From Hygrocybe punicea (lineage: Eukaryota > Basidiomycota > Agaricomycetes > Agaricales > Hygrophoraceae), in assembly GCA_963556145.1 (NCBI GenBank), contig OY744466.1:5208001-5272000 (forward strand): a DNA stretch of 64,000 nucleotides, read 5' to 3'. This document shows, piece by piece, positions 42,554 to 54,439 of this stretch (positions within the stretch are counted from its first letter, which is position 1; each line of letters begins with the position of its first letter). The notes below the pieces were generated by a model. It searched no databases. It was given only the letters and a program-made list of their open reading frames with translations, and was not told the DNA's origin. The translations under genes and the position numbers were made by a program.

Positions 42554-43290
42554 TTAAATTCAAGACACTGAAGACAGTTACAAAATAATTAACTAATCAC
42601 ACCGGTCACTTTTGAGATGTATGGAAAGGGAATAGGAAACACGACCGCGCCCTGAAACAGTGGCACGGTCCAGGAACGTAGTGATTATTTTTGGTTTTTT
42701 GTTTTACAATGAGGAACCGTGTGCTAGCGGTGGAAAAGAAAAAGAAGGAACAGAAAAAGAAACGGGGTGGGGAGAGGTGGGTTACGAAAAATACACATGG
42801 GAGCTAACTAGGAGACGAGACAAGGTAAAAAAGGAAAGTGAGCAAAGTGAAGTGGGGCATACCTCAGAGACGAGACAAGGGGCTTAGGAGGCCCTTGGGG
42901 CATTTCCGAGATATATAACTCACTGGCAGAAAGAGGTGCCATAAGGCAGCGTAAGATTTGACGTCAAGCGGGGACAGCAAACAGCAGGCTGTCAGCGGGT
43001 GACAGCTCCGGCGAGTGTGTCAGCTGGTGACAGTGACAGATGACAGTGACGGAGACATGCTGGGTGTTGAGGGACAGTAAATGTGTAACCATGTGATTAG
43101 CCAAATGTAAACTTAGTTTAAAAAATGATTAATATCTTAATAAAGCGTATCTTTTATTAATAAATTGTTGGTGAAAAGTAATTATTATTTCCGACAAAAG
43201 CAGCAATTCCAGCTGCTTTGAATGCCCACATTGCTGCTTAGGGTAGTCAAAATTACTGCTTGGAGCAGATGTGAATGCCTGCTTGAGGTA
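42554..43290. other. Interior of the TIR element
   Basis: A 75-codon Glu/Lys-rich frame at 42660-42887 is low-complexity. A GTGACAG-type repeat occurs near 43000-43050. No domain is recognised. Confidence 0.4.
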
Positions 43291-43482
43291 GGTGGGACAT
43301 TATAATTCCTGCTTTCAGTAGACATTTTGGCTATCCAAAAGTAGGAATTTTACATGGCAAATACTTCCTGCAGTGTACAGCAGTCAATTGTCACAAATCT
43401 AAGTGCTCGAATGCATTTATTTGGCCAGATAAGACATTGCAAGTCTGCTGATCAATTATCGACTCCACCTGGATATACCGGC

Positions 43483-44082
43483 TAGACTGTCCATGGGTCA
43501 GTCCAGGCAGCCGGCCCTCACCTGATTTTGCTGGCCCTGGCCCAGGCCCTGGGTCATAAGGGCCAGGTCAGGGCCAGGCCAGGTTAGGGTCAGCCCTGGT
43601 CAGCCCTGGCCCTCTATCTCAAAAATTTGTCCATCCATGCTCTCCAATCACAGTATTATAATCCACATAACAGTGTTCTAATCCACATAGTCATCATTAA
43701 AGTCAAAATCTCCAACATATTTCTTCATTATCTCTACTTCCACATCAAGCATTTTATCTGTGTATGCAGCATGTAGCTTTTGAATTCCTTCATTGGCATT
43801 ATCAAGGGTCATAGTATATGTGCTCAGCAATATAGGATCAAGGTGTAGGTATAGCTAGATAGTCATGAGCCATTTTGGTAGCCTTTTATACCATGGAGCT
43901 ATGAACCTGTGGGGGATCCCAAGGCTAAAAGGATCTCCAACTATGGGAACTAATTTTTCAAGCCTGGTATCTTTGGAAATGCTAAAGCATGCATGGTTAG
44001 AGTAAGCTAAATGGCATACATATACCTCTGACATCTAAGAGGGCCAGGCCAGAGTGTCATGGCCCTGCCCATGGACAGTCTA
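43483..44082. mobile_element. hAT-like MITE, 600 bp, nested in the TIR of another element
   Basis: Ends are TAGACTGTCCATGGG and its complement. The 8-bp flanks are ATACCGGC (43475-43482) and ATACTGGC (44083-44090), differing by one C-to-T change at a CpG. The left part is filled with GGCCCTGG and GGCCAGG words. The insertion splits the outer element's terminal repeat (GGATATACCGG before, CGCC after). No ORF. Confidence 0.8.
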
Positions 44083-44093
44083 ATACTGGCGCC

Positions 44094-45479
44094 TTTTCTA
44101 CCTGGGCTGCCTCTCAACTAAGTAGACAAACTGGGCAAGACCCCTGGTCTCCAGGTGCATCTCCATCCCCTCCCACTCATCATTTGCTGACCGAGGCCTG
44201 CATACCCCTGGCTTCCCATTTCCACCTGGCGCACAGCCGGTGCCATGTCCATTGACTGGCGTAGGATGTTGTCAGGTCAAACAGTGGTCAGTGGGGTGGG
44301 CAGTGTTTGCCCAGGGCATAACCCATACCTGCAGCCTTGGGTGTGGGTGGAGGGTGTCTGTACTAACAATACATTATTCTTATGGTGCACAACTGACAGT
44401 CCACCATGTATTCAAGTTGATTTAAAAGCAACATTTTCAAACAAACTTTTGTATGCAGGCGCAATCAATGTACAGGTATATATTTCAAGCAAGTCAACAC
44501 TGACCACACTTGACCCTCAACTGTCACATTCCACCACTCACTCACCACCAACACCTTCCCTTGCTTGGTCTTTTTAACTATGAATTTGTTACCATCACTT
44601 TGGCGCCGATGACTCCTGTCGCCAAGCTTTGATGCAGTAGGACCATTACGAAGTCCTCTCGCGATATTCAGCTGAGATAGAAGCTGCTAAAGTAAAAAAG
44701 CTTTGCTACATGTAAGCGATCATTTCCTGAATTGATCTGTGGACTCACGGCAGTTTTCAGGGAGGGATATCATCGAGGCCACCAACACCACATGATCCGT
44801 GGCTACTTGTTTGGGGACTGGATGAGTTTGACAGTCCATGTAGCGGACAACGAGGGTTCTGGTACCCCAGCAGATCATGATGAGGTATTGTATCAGGTGA
44901 GAGATGTACGCAAGTGGAGACACTTAAGAAATCCTGGCCTATGACACCAATTCTGGGAAGAATGTTTTGAGAAGGTCAGTTCCTCATGTTTCAATTATCA
45001 TTATGCTAAACTTTGTTGTAGGTCAACTGCTAAATTTTTTTCTTCACTGGCATTCATGTACACCGTAGATATTCTGGAACTCAAGCACTGGACACGATAA
45101 CAAATGGCAATTGATATTGCCACTTGCTGCTATGTTTTATCTATCACACAATTCCCCCCTGTTGCTGACAGGTTGCTTACAGGACATAGCACTTTCCTAC
45201 TGCTCATGGGATGCTGCAGCCTCAGGAATGACCACACTCATGACTTCCAGCAAAAATAATGACTTATTGCTTCAAAGGTATGTTTTGGTCCTTGCATGAC
45301 CTGAGCTAAATATGGCTTCCAGAGTGCCATATCTATCTGTGGATATTCCTAGTGTCAAGAGAAGGAGATAAAATCACTGGGTCTCCATTCAAGACAAGTC
45401 CATAATGGCACAAAGTGCTTGCATCTCATATTCTCAACAACTATTTACAAGATTTTATCAGTGCATGTTATGGCACATT
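44094..45479. other. Repeat-derived spacer without a supported gene
   Basis: Only short frames are visible. A 110-codon frame at 44245-44577 has no recognisable motif. A short piece near 44645-44710 looks coding (HYEVLSRYSAEIEAAK) but has no context. Confidence 0.35.
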
Positions 45480-46350
45480 TAGCAGTATACGTGGCTAGGT
45501 TTCCATCCTGCACAGAGCGCTCTTTGTCCCACGTGAGCTGGTGATGGCCTCAATGACACAGATGAATGTATGTCCAGTGATGGTGGTGACCTGTGACAAC
45601 AACAACAACGATATTGAGCATTGACAGCTGATGGTAGGAGTGTTTCCCTCAGGCACCCCGCCAGGTCAGGCAGGGTACAGCAGGTGGGCACTAGCACCTC
45701 ACAAGCATCACACATGTCTGATCAATTTGGTGGTTGTCCATGTTTGCGAGGTGGTGGTTGGCTCGGGGAGGCCTCAAGGTAGTGGAGGTGTGCGTGGGAA
45801 CATCCACTTGCTGTTGCTCCACCCAGGCCCATTGTGTCCACCTCACAAATGCCACACACAACGTCAATTGACGTGGCTGTAGTCGTTTGCGAGGTGAGGT
45901 TGGGCAGCAGGAAAAGACCAGTCTCAATCCCCCTTCCTGCATGTGCTCCATCCCTGTCCTTGTCCAGCTGTTGTTGTCTTCACTTGCTGGACTGACATCC
46001 TCATTGCTGAGGTGGTCAAGACCATCAGGTCTCATTTGTGTCCTGCTGTCAGTTAGTGGGCGGGGCTTGTCACCGTCATTGTCCTAGGTGATAGCGCCAG
46101 GGTCGTCGCCGTCATTGTCATCTGATTGCCTGTGTCTTGGTGGTTGTGGATAGTCTGTCGACCTTGCCATCTTCATTGTCACTGTTGTTGCATCTTCACT
46201 GTCATATCTTTGTCGCTGTTGTTGCATCTTCACCGTCATTGTCCTCATCTTCCAGTCCCCACCCTCAGCGAAATGTCTGCTGCACATTGGGGGCACAGTG
46301 TAGTCAGCTGGCGGCAGGAATTTGAGGCAGAGGGTACCTGTCATACCCTT
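45480..46350. repeat. GC-rich repeat block sharing a core with the 15.9 kb and 55.4 kb elements
   Basis: It contains ACGTCAATTGACGTGGC followed by TTTGCGAGGTGAGGTTGG at 45860-45905, then GTCGCCGTCATTGTC and TGTCGCTGTTGTTGC trinucleotide arrays to 46250. The same core and arrays lie inside the hAT-like element (16098, 16740) and the fold-back element (56003, 57060). No terminal repeats were found here. Confidence 0.55.
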
Positions 46351-46835
46351 GCTGAAGAGTGGGTGTCGCCGTTCTGGTTCTCAAAAAGGTGGTTGAAGTA
46401 GGCTAGGAAAAGACACACTATTTGTCCTTATGGGATTGCTGGGTTACATGAATGGAGAGGGGAGGCAAGGAGAGGAGTACAAGTCTTGTAACAAGACTGC
46501 CGAAGAGCGAGAGAGATGCAAACCGCTAATATTTCCTGTATTTGTAATTTAACTGGATAAATCAATTGGATTTACTGACTAAAGTAGTAATTTTAAATCA
46601 CATAAAAGCAAGTAAAATGGTAGAATAAGTTGGGAAAAATGACGGTTAAAAGCAGGTATTATGAATACTATATATAGACAGTTGAATGGCAAATAAAACG
46701 CCTGCACGCTCAGAAAGCAGGAATACCACATGACCACAAATAACTACCAAAAGCAGACATAATAAGTACCTATTTGGGAATGTCTGCTTTTGTCCGGAAT
46801 TCTGGATAGCAAATGCTTCCCGCATGTATAGAAGG
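46351..46835. other. AT-rich spacer
   Basis: No gene. The right part resembles the interior of the 80-bp-repeat element (words like GGATAGCAAATGCTTCCCGC). Confidence 0.4.
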
Positions 46836-46965
46836 GGCTACCATATACACCTAATTATTCCTCTGCAATCCCATTTTTTCAGTCTTATAAAAGCTTGCCC
46901 ATACATTACGATAAGCCTGTGAAATACCAAATTTTCGGAGTCTTACAATATACATCAGGAAAAGC
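46836..46965. repeat. Remnant of the 80-bp subterminal repeat
   Basis: CCATATACACCTAATTATTCC, AGTCTTATAAAAGC and GTGAAATACCAAATTTTC correspond to the units at 41690-41965, about 1.5 units. It is the third occurrence of the family in the window. Confidence 0.6.
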
Positions 46966-47140
46966 TACTTTTTCTTGAATTGTCTTGCCAGTGTGTCTTG
47001 CCAGTGCTCGTCTTGATTTCAAATTGTATTTCAGGACCTATGTTTTTCCGAGTGGCTCATAAGTTGTTCAATCGTGTAATCTAATGATAGTAATGGTAAT
47101 ATATACAAACTGGAATAGAGGCGTTATGCGACGGAGTAGA

Positions 47141-50119
47141 CTATTGCAACTCGAGTTCAGCCAGACTTTGCAATACGTTTCCTTCCCGACGTAGCTTCTC
47201 CCGTACACCCGCCCTGCGCCCCCGCCTCCGAGTTTTCGCGCATCTGGCCTTGGGTTTAGGGGTGCTATTGCCTTGTGGCACCTGAAGGGCCGATAAGCCG
47301 CCCAGGGATTGGGCCAAGGAGTTGACCGGGACGTGTTCAAATTGGCTACTGTTACCGTCCGCAGATTTAAATCTTTTGGGTTGGGGATCCCCAGACAGGG
47401 AATCATGCGTCGCTCGCTTCAACATTCGGAGGTTGTCATCGGATGGACCAGGCATTGATTCAGGAGAGGCTAAGATATCTGGCTCTGAGGATGTGGGACT
47501 TGGGTCATTTCGAAGAATCACAAAGGCGGTATCTGGTGGATTGGGTTCCCTAGTATCCATGGATTTTCCGGTATAACCAGCAACATCCTGCAGGTCTTCA
47601 TCAATATCCCCCAATGAAACGCAGTCATCGTCGTCGAAGGCGATTCCAGCAGTAGTTTCTGTGGACTATTCGAGAGGGTTTGCTCAGTATGGGTTAGAGG
47701 TTGTCTAGATAGTACGCACCGGCATCTGCACTATATCATATTCCTCACGGTCAATCGTTGATGTATGTATGCTGTCGCCAGTAGATTCTATATCCATTTG
47801 CGCCTCCGGTTCAGGGGCTACCAGCAAATCGTCTGCGGTGTGAATCATGGGTGTTTCGGATATTTTCTCGATGTCGACAACTTGGCGTTCACTCGGAGCC
47901 TATACGGAACAAACAATAAGTATGGAATGGTAAATATAGTGATGGGACATACACTGCCTTGTTGTGGAGCTATTTCAGCCGCAGGTTCAGCCGACAGTGG
48001 CGGGTCTTCCTTGAGACCAGTTACGAAGGAGGAAGTGAGAGTGATTGGGGGGGATGTGGGATTCTCATGCGGTGAATCTTGGGATGGCACCTTAGTCGGT
48101 TCAAGAAATTCTTCGTATTCGTCTTCTTCAAATGGCTCGATGTCATGACTCAGGAAGCTGGTGACCTTTTCATCCTTCATCGGCAAATCCTTGATAGATG
48201 GTGTCGGTGCGGTCTGACCAACATAGCCCTTCGTTGGAAATTTGCTCGTATACATCCAATGTGACGGGGTGGTCAGCACGGGCTTCTCTAAAACCATTTT
48301 GAAGTATTTCATACGTGGAGCAGGCATCCCAAACTCCTCGGGATTGGGCCTCAAACCGGGAGGGAATGCCGGGTTGTCGTTCATATGGAGAACTCTCCGG
48401 TGCACTCGATCGTAGAAAACATGGGTGCAGTCCGCCAGTAATGGCGATTTCTTCGAGTCAAAAGTCGTCAGTTCATACTCAGGGGGGGCCATAGAATCGA
48501 CGTACCTTCGAAACACAATAAAGATAGGGGGAACCGTTGTTGATGTCAATCTCATCGACCCAATGACTCCATTGTCCATCGCCTACTGCGGCAACGGGAG
48601 GAGGACGAACCCATGGTACCCGTCCGGGGGCTAGTTCAACTTCATCGAGAGGTGCGGCGGTGAACGAGCGGTTTGATGGTGGATGGCATATGTCACCATC
48701 GGAAGTCGAAGGAGGTAGGGTAACGGGCCATCGACTCCAGGGCTTGCAAGGTGCTTCACTATTGGCCCAGGAAGACATCGTTGCAGAGATTTCGGATGAA
48801 GATGACCACGTCACTTCGCTGTCGACAAGCTGGGGAGGTGGGGTAGGCCACAGGGCAACAGTACCTCCAGAACTTGTGATAGGTGGGAGACTCGAAAATT
48901 GCGACGGCTTATAGCCGCGAGCCGGCGAGGGTGCCGGCGAGGGTGCCCGATTCACTGAACTACCCGCTAATGACCTGTATCCAACAGCGCGGTCCCATCC
49001 TTGACTCCAGGACGACGACTTGACTCGCTGCCTTTTAAAACATCCAACCGTTTTATCTTCGTCCTCGTCATTATAGTCGCCTACGAATGTAGCCCCCGAT
49101 TGATGGGCAAAGGTGTCGTATCTGTTGTTTGGGGTAGCCTTGCCAGTGAGCTCGAGCAACGTTTTTTCTACGAAGTCGCGGTAGGCGAATGTTTGGCGAC
49201 AGTCCCTGACAGTGGACATCCTTGACTTCGGGAAATCTACACCGGGAAGGTATTCGTGCACAAAGAAACAAGGAACTCGTCCATGAGTCAGAAACCAGAG
49301 TGAGATTGCTTCGTTCGAATGCGGGCCATTCAGCCAAACTCCTATGAAACGATCATCAGCGGGTGGTACCAGAGTGACGCGCAATTGTTCGCAGTTGGGG
49401 GGCCAAAAATGTTGCATTTTTTGTGCCATTGCAATCCACGCCGCTTTGTGTTTCAGACCCCTCTGAATATGTGTGACCTCGTCAACAGCGTCTTCATACG
49501 TTATAGCGCCTTCTAGTTTGGACATACAGTCTAGAGTGGGGTCGACGGGAAAGCAGGTGCCAATGATACTATTTCGAATTGCCGTCACCTGCCGTAACTC
49601 TGACATGTGCGTATCTAGCATGAGGATGCGCGATTTCAGATCAGAGACAAAGTTACTGTGCAGAACACCCGAGAGACTTTGAGGGCGCCAAACTCGATAG
49701 ACCGACACAAATTCAACTGGCGGGTCGACTGGCGGGGGCTAAAGGAGAATGAAAGCATGCCAGGGGTACGCGTGAGTGTAGTATTGCGGGGAGACAGTTG
49801 GGTCGAACCGGCCGAGGTGTCCATCGAAGCGTCTCCACTCCGGATTGGCGTGAGGCTTGTGTGTAAATTGGGGCTTGACCCTCCTGGGCAGATACGGGAC
49901 TTGGCGTGAATTTGGCGACCATACTTCCCATCGTCGAGAATTCATGGCAACATCTCGTCCGGTGTAGGTTGAAAATGGTGGAAGACCGAATTCCAACTGG
50001 TCGTCCACCGCGGGTACGCGGTGGTAGCCACGAAAACTGGCTAGTCGGGGGGTGGAATACGTATATACATTCCAATCGGAGGTCATCTTGAGGTCGGCGG
50101 GAAGTGAACGGACGGACAA
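47141..50119 (-). CDS. Large unknown multi-exon protein (lineage-restricted type)
   Basis: Exons on the minus strand run from about 50119 (MTSDWNVYTYSTPRLASFRG nearby) through a long exon at 49725-48479. That exon carries FWPPNCEQLRVTLVPPADDR, FIGVWLNGPHSNEAISLWFL and RVPCFFVHEYLPGVDFPKSR, then a Ser/Pro-rich middle. Later exons hold EYELTTFDSKKSPLLADCTH and NPAFPPGLRPNPEEFGMPAP. The last exon is basic (CAKTRRRGRRAGVREKLRR) and stops at 47141, with a probable nuclear localisation signal. A TAG lies between the first two blocks at about 49740; it may be an intron end (CTCCTTTAG acceptor) or a true stop. I recognise the style as recurrent in Agaricomycete genomes but know no function. Confidence 0.5.
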
Positions 50120-50129
50120 CCAGACTACA

Positions 50130-50700
50130 TGTGCCTGAGCAGCGGCGGCAAACGCAGGAAAGTCTTCAACAGCGACGACAAACGCGCTGCGATTCCAGGG
50201 AAATGTTCAACAGCGGCGATGAACGCGCTGCGAGGCCAGGTAGGGCTTGAAAAGCTTGAAAGACTGAAGGGCTCAACAGCAGCGTTGACAAACGCGCTGC
50301 GATTCCAGGGAAATGTTCAACAGCGGCGATGAACGCGCTGCGAGGCCAGGTGAGGCTTGAAAAGCTTGAAAAACTGAAGGGCTCAACAGCAGCGTTGAAA
50401 AATGCGCTGCGATTCCAGGGAAATGTTCAACAGCGGCGATGAACGCGCCGCGAGGCCAGGTAAGGCTTGAAAAGCTTGAAAGACTGAAGAGCTCAACAGC
50501 AGCGTTGACAAACGCGCTGCGATTCCAGGGAAATGTTCAACAGATGAACGCGCTGCGAGGCCAGGTGAGTCTTGAAAAGCTTGAAAGCCTGAAGGGCTCA
50601 ACAGCGGCGATGAACGCGCTGCGAGGCCAGGTAAGTCTTGAAAAGGTTGAAGCGCTTCAAGTTCAAAAGTTGGGCTTGAGTTCAAGCTCCGAATCAAAAG
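50130..50700. repeat. GC-rich minisatellite, forward block
   Basis: About five units of a composite repeat containing GCGATGAACGCGCTGCGAGG, CTTGAAAAGCTTGAA, GGGCTCAACAGCAGCGTTGA and GATTCCAGGGAAATGTTCAA. The full unit is roughly 125 bp, and shorter partial units also occur. Confidence 0.75.
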
Positions 50701-50829
50701 TCACCAAGTGTTCCGAGTCCCACCGAACTTATGAGGCATCCATCGTTCAACTCGTTGGCCTGAACCCGAGTCGCAGCGCGTTGACCGCAGCTGTTGACAT
50801 ATTGCCTCCGTCGCCAAAATCCACCGCTA

Positions 50830-51550
50830 CCCACCTTCGGCCTGTCACTGCATCGCGGCGCGTTCATCGCAGCCGTTGAGCTTAATTCTCTCACCACTGC
50901 TCATCATGATCTCCCTAAGTTCACCAGTTGGACTCCTACGTCGTCAACAACACTTCCCACTTACTTGCCATTGTCTGAGTCCCTCGCGGCACGTTCATCG
51001 CAGCCGTTGAACATAGTTTACTTACCACTGCTCGTCTTCCCAAGTTCCCCGGTCTCCCGTGCTGTCGCCCATACACCTGTCCTTTCATCGCGGCGCGTTC
51101 ATCGCAGCCATTGAGCTTAATTCTCTCACCACTGCTCATCTCCCTGAGTTCACCAGTTGGGCTCCTACATCGTCAACACCGCAATCACCGCATCCCACTT
51201 ACTTGCCGTGGTCTGAGTCCCTCGCGGCGCGTGCATCGCAGCCGTTGAGCATAGTTTACTTACCACTGCCCGTGCTGTCGCCCATACACCTGTTCTTTCA
51301 TTGCGGCGCGTTCATCGCAGCCATTGAGCTTAATTCTCTCACCACTGCTCATCTCCCTGAGTTCACCAGTTGGGCTCCTACGTCGTCAACACCGCAATCA
51401 CTGCTTCCCACTTACTTGCCGTGGTCTGAGTCCCTCGCGGCGCGTGCATCGCAGCCGTTGATCTTAATTCTCTCACCACTGCTCATCTCCCTAAGTTCAC
51501 CAGTCTCGCGATAACAAGCTCCATCTTCCCTTAGGCGCGTTCCTCGCAGC
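50830..51550. repeat. GC-rich minisatellite, reverse block
   Basis: Units contain CGGCGCGTTCATCGCAGCC (the complement of the core in the forward block), CTTAATTCTCTCACCACTGC and CTTACTTGCCGTGGTCTGAG. Two almost identical units of about 220-230 bp lie at 51080-51500. Only the core is shared with the forward block; the rest of the unit differs. Confidence 0.7.
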
Positions 51551-51582
51551 TGTTGAACCAACAGTCTTTGACAGACGGCGCA

Positions 51583-51777
51583 TCATTGATGCCATCGTAT
51601 CTCCCAAACGCGATTGAGGGCACGGGAATAGGGACTGCTTATATGATCGATTGTTGTACTCAGCATGTACGAAGACGTTTGACTATTACTGGGATGCGTG
51701 GCTCTCCATTTTATCGTACATTCTGAATCATTCTTCCCATCCGACGACGCTGTCGAATTACTGCTTGTAACCGTCAT
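51583..51777 (-). other. Small unsupported frame downstream of Cys-rich gene B
   Basis: A 64-codon frame (MTVTSSNSTASSDGKNDSEC onward) has no motif and no counterpart near gene A. It is noted because it fills part of the 3' flank of gene B; I do not claim it is a gene. Confidence 0.2.
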
Positions 51778-51944
51778 GATCCTGGGCCAAAGTAAGCCTT
51801 AATTCTTTTACCTCTTCTCTCTAATTCGATTACTATTGCTATTACAGCGACCGAATTCATATGGTTTTTTTATCATCAAGTTCTACCTTTGCCGACTGTT
51901 CCAGATTCCGAATATACTGTGAACCAGTTCTTGTAAGGGTGTCT

Positions 51945-52912
51945 CTAATTAGAATCACCAGTAAGATCTATAACGTCCATAACCACCTTCTCACAGCCGT
52001 GCTTATTGAAAACCCTTCGCGTGGTGATCAATCCACATTCACACTTAACAAACAATCCCCGAAATTCGGCCTCCGTGATGCCTGGCTGCACTTGGGAGTC
52101 CAATTGCCTGAGCATGTAGGACTCGATCTCATTCGGGTTGTTATCTGGACGCGCGAGCACGCGGCGTTTCAGCACAAGATCTGTGTTGTTACGAATGTCT
52201 GCTGGAATATGATTAGAGAAGACAGGCAGACTTCTGGTTCTTAGACGTACCCAGCATTGCATACGACCTCTTCAACGGTCTCTGTACACGCGGGGCATTT
52301 TCAGAGATGTGTGTCACCCGTGGTGGGGCTCGTTCGCCAAACCCTAACGAAGAATCAATTCAAGTTGTTTCAACTTCGAGCTGGTCTGCGCCAACTGCTT
52401 ACATCGGCAAGGATATTCTTTGATAGGTACGCCTATTTTGTTGTAGAGGCGCTCTATGAACACTATGAACAATGACTATGAGTCTTGTTTCGCAGCAGTC
52501 AAAATAACTTACCAAAGTACCCACACCTGTCCCGAGCACAGCTCGCAACATATTCTCCTGAGAAAGGGCCGACAGTGGCTACGTAGATGGCCGCCTCCGT
52601 GAAGTCAGGCTGGTAGAAGTCCATCATAGGACAGAGACAGCAAGGACCAAGCATTTGGTGCGACATGCGGTGACCTTGCAGGTCAGAGGGACTGACACGT
52701 ACTTCATTATTGGATGGCCTTCCAAGATGCGACAACGTTAAACCATTCCATAACCCAGACAACGCCAGAGCTGTTACTCACCATTCCCATGGGTGGAGTT
52801 GGTCAGTACTACGGTTGTACTGAAGCACTGCGTTCTCAGAATTCTTCGCTTGGGAGATATAAATTTGCAAGCGAATGCGGATAGCAGCGGAGTCTACTCT
52901 GATAGACATCAT
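51945..52912 (-). CDS. Cys-rich unknown protein, paralogue B (239 aa, 5 exons)
   Basis: Minus-strand exons 52912-52783, 52701-52513, 52453-52403, 52343-52251 and 52201-51945 add up to 720 nt (239 aa) in one frame. Motifs parallel paralogue A: VRVSPSDLQGHRMSHQMLGP, CCLCP, SGEYVASCARDRCGYF, RLYNKIGVPIKEYPCR, QPGITEAEFRGLFVKCECGL, KHGCEKV and the tail VIDLTGDS. Intron positions match A except the second-exon acceptor, which must move from 52718 to 52701 to stay in frame. In A the corresponding acceptor lies before PVNEARQ. The Cys/His pairs suggest zinc binding (inference). Function unknown. Confidence 0.72.
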
Positions 52913-53253
52913 TCGAATCGGGTGAGTTGCACTCATTCAAATCGTTGACCACTTTTTATATCTTTTCGACACGCTACTAGTATTAGCCACGGCGGCGCTA
53001 CAATGAATCAACAAATGTTGAAGAAATCACGCCCGGTCATGCGTGCACGAGATCTCAATCACGCAGTATGACACTCTGCTAAACTTGAATGACCAGGTGA
53101 TGAACACGTGAGTCACGCGTTCGCTAGCCTTCAAAAGCTACGAATTGAGGCAGATGAAGCCTTCCCAGTTTGATTCCTGCATCAGCCCGTCTTTCTCGTC
53201 CTAAATTCAACTTGCGGAGTCACCATACCTCATCGTACATTACCTCCTTGATC

Positions 53254-54415
53254 ATGGCAGACGAGAATCTCAATACTCCCGCACAAACTGCTGGCCGTCG
53301 TCAACGAGAGGATGCTCTCCACCTTGGCCCCAGGAAAAAAGCGTACGAGCTCATTCTTTTCATTTACAAATTATTTCTCACATGAGTTATGGAAGTTGTC
53401 TCTCTGACCCACTTGTTTCCCATGGCTGCCATTTCGGACAGACGGTACATGCTTTATGTAATGTACAAGCGCTGGTCACAAACGGCCTTCTCCATATGGG
53501 TGAGCTGGCAGGGGAGCCAGAGGAATCATTCACTTCAGAGTATTTTCAGTAAATTTATGTCTACGCTCCTCATCTAATCACGTACCTCATTCTAGGCAAC
53601 GGCGAGAGCATTGCATTTTTGGAACACTTCTTCAGATGGTTCCAGGCCTCGAAGAGCGACTCATGGCAGGATCCGAAGAGGATGTCGTAGCGATTGCCGA
53701 GATGGTAAGTCGTCTATGGCTTGTATTGTGTTAGTGCTCAACATTGCTTTGGTAGATACAAAAAGGAGCGTCGTCTGCTAGATCAGACGACACGAAAAGT
53801 CTGAAAGGTTCCATCCTGGAATGGATTGTTCCGTGTGGTCAGTCTCTCAACCCCCCGCTCTCAAGGAATGTCAAAATGGATCGTGGTTTCCACCATGATC
53901 GCACGGGTGCACTCCTATGTCCGGCGGGAATGGACTGGTCAGATCCTGAGTACGAGATTTCGCCTTTTGTGTAGCCTTTACCCCACGGTGACACCCTTGT
54001 AGAATCAAAGAGAAGTTACGCAGCGGCGAGATGATAATACCAGGTGATCAATGGCCAATTTTCTTATACGCTCGTTATGAATACGATGCGGACGATCCAT
54101 GGAAGGGCCTTCTCAGAAGTTCCATTCTGGTTTCTGTAAGTAGTTTTTGAGTCTCTGACTATCCCAACTGATTACTTGTCAGGCCTACAAGCATGTCTTC
54201 ACGTCGCCAAGCTCTGTCGATAAAGTTGCGAAGGCTACGCGATCCGGTCACGCTCGAATCCACGTAGTATGACTCGTGCCACATTAGCCCCGATCGGTTA
54301 CCTCGCTACTCAGGTCACCGCTCCCTCGGCGTGTTATACTTTAGGCTGACCTTATCATTGCAGATCCGATTTGCGTTTCTTCTTCGGCTATTTTCTCTTC
54401 TGGAACTTTCAAGTG
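53254..54415 (+). pseudogene. DUF6698 protein, frameshifted and 3'-truncated
   Basis: The gene starts MADENLNTPAQTAGRRQRED at 53254. Later exons carry TVHALCNVQALVTNGLLHMG, GTLLQMVPGLEERLMAGSEE, DVVAIAEM and IQKGASSARSDDTKSLKG, then FHHDRTGALLCPAGMDWSDP, GEMIIPGDQWPIFLYARYEY and VFTSPSSVDKVAKATRSGHA, with 50-60 nt introns. This is the DUF6698 pattern of Agaricomycetes. After RSGHARIHV the frame breaks (MTRATLAPIGYLATQ is in the next frame). The final helices past the segment with FSSGTFKW are gone; repeats begin near 54440. Function of the family is unknown. The upstream part looks intact, so decay seems limited to the 3' end. Confidence 0.75.
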
Positions 54416-54439
54416 GGTGACGTCCTAATATGGTGACAT

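Larger units (their letters stand above)
41500..44093. mobile_element. TIR element with 80-bp subterminal repeats (carries a nested hAT MITE)
   Basis: The left end near 41516 reads GGCGCCGGTATATCCAGG, followed by GGAGTTGATAATTGAT and TGTCTTATCTGGCCAAATAA. The complement of these lies at 43420-43482. The final GCGCC of the right end is displaced to 44090 by a nested hAT-like MITE. Inside the left end is the 80-bp satellite. Further in, GGAAGTATTTGCCACATAG and its complement form a second inverted pair (42040-42110 and 43300-43385). No transposase is visible. A target duplication was not resolved. Confidence 0.65.

Noticed and set aside
47765..48264. Plus-strand frames opposite the unknown gene
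   Set aside because: Shadows of the minus-strand exons, which have coherent composition and splice sites.
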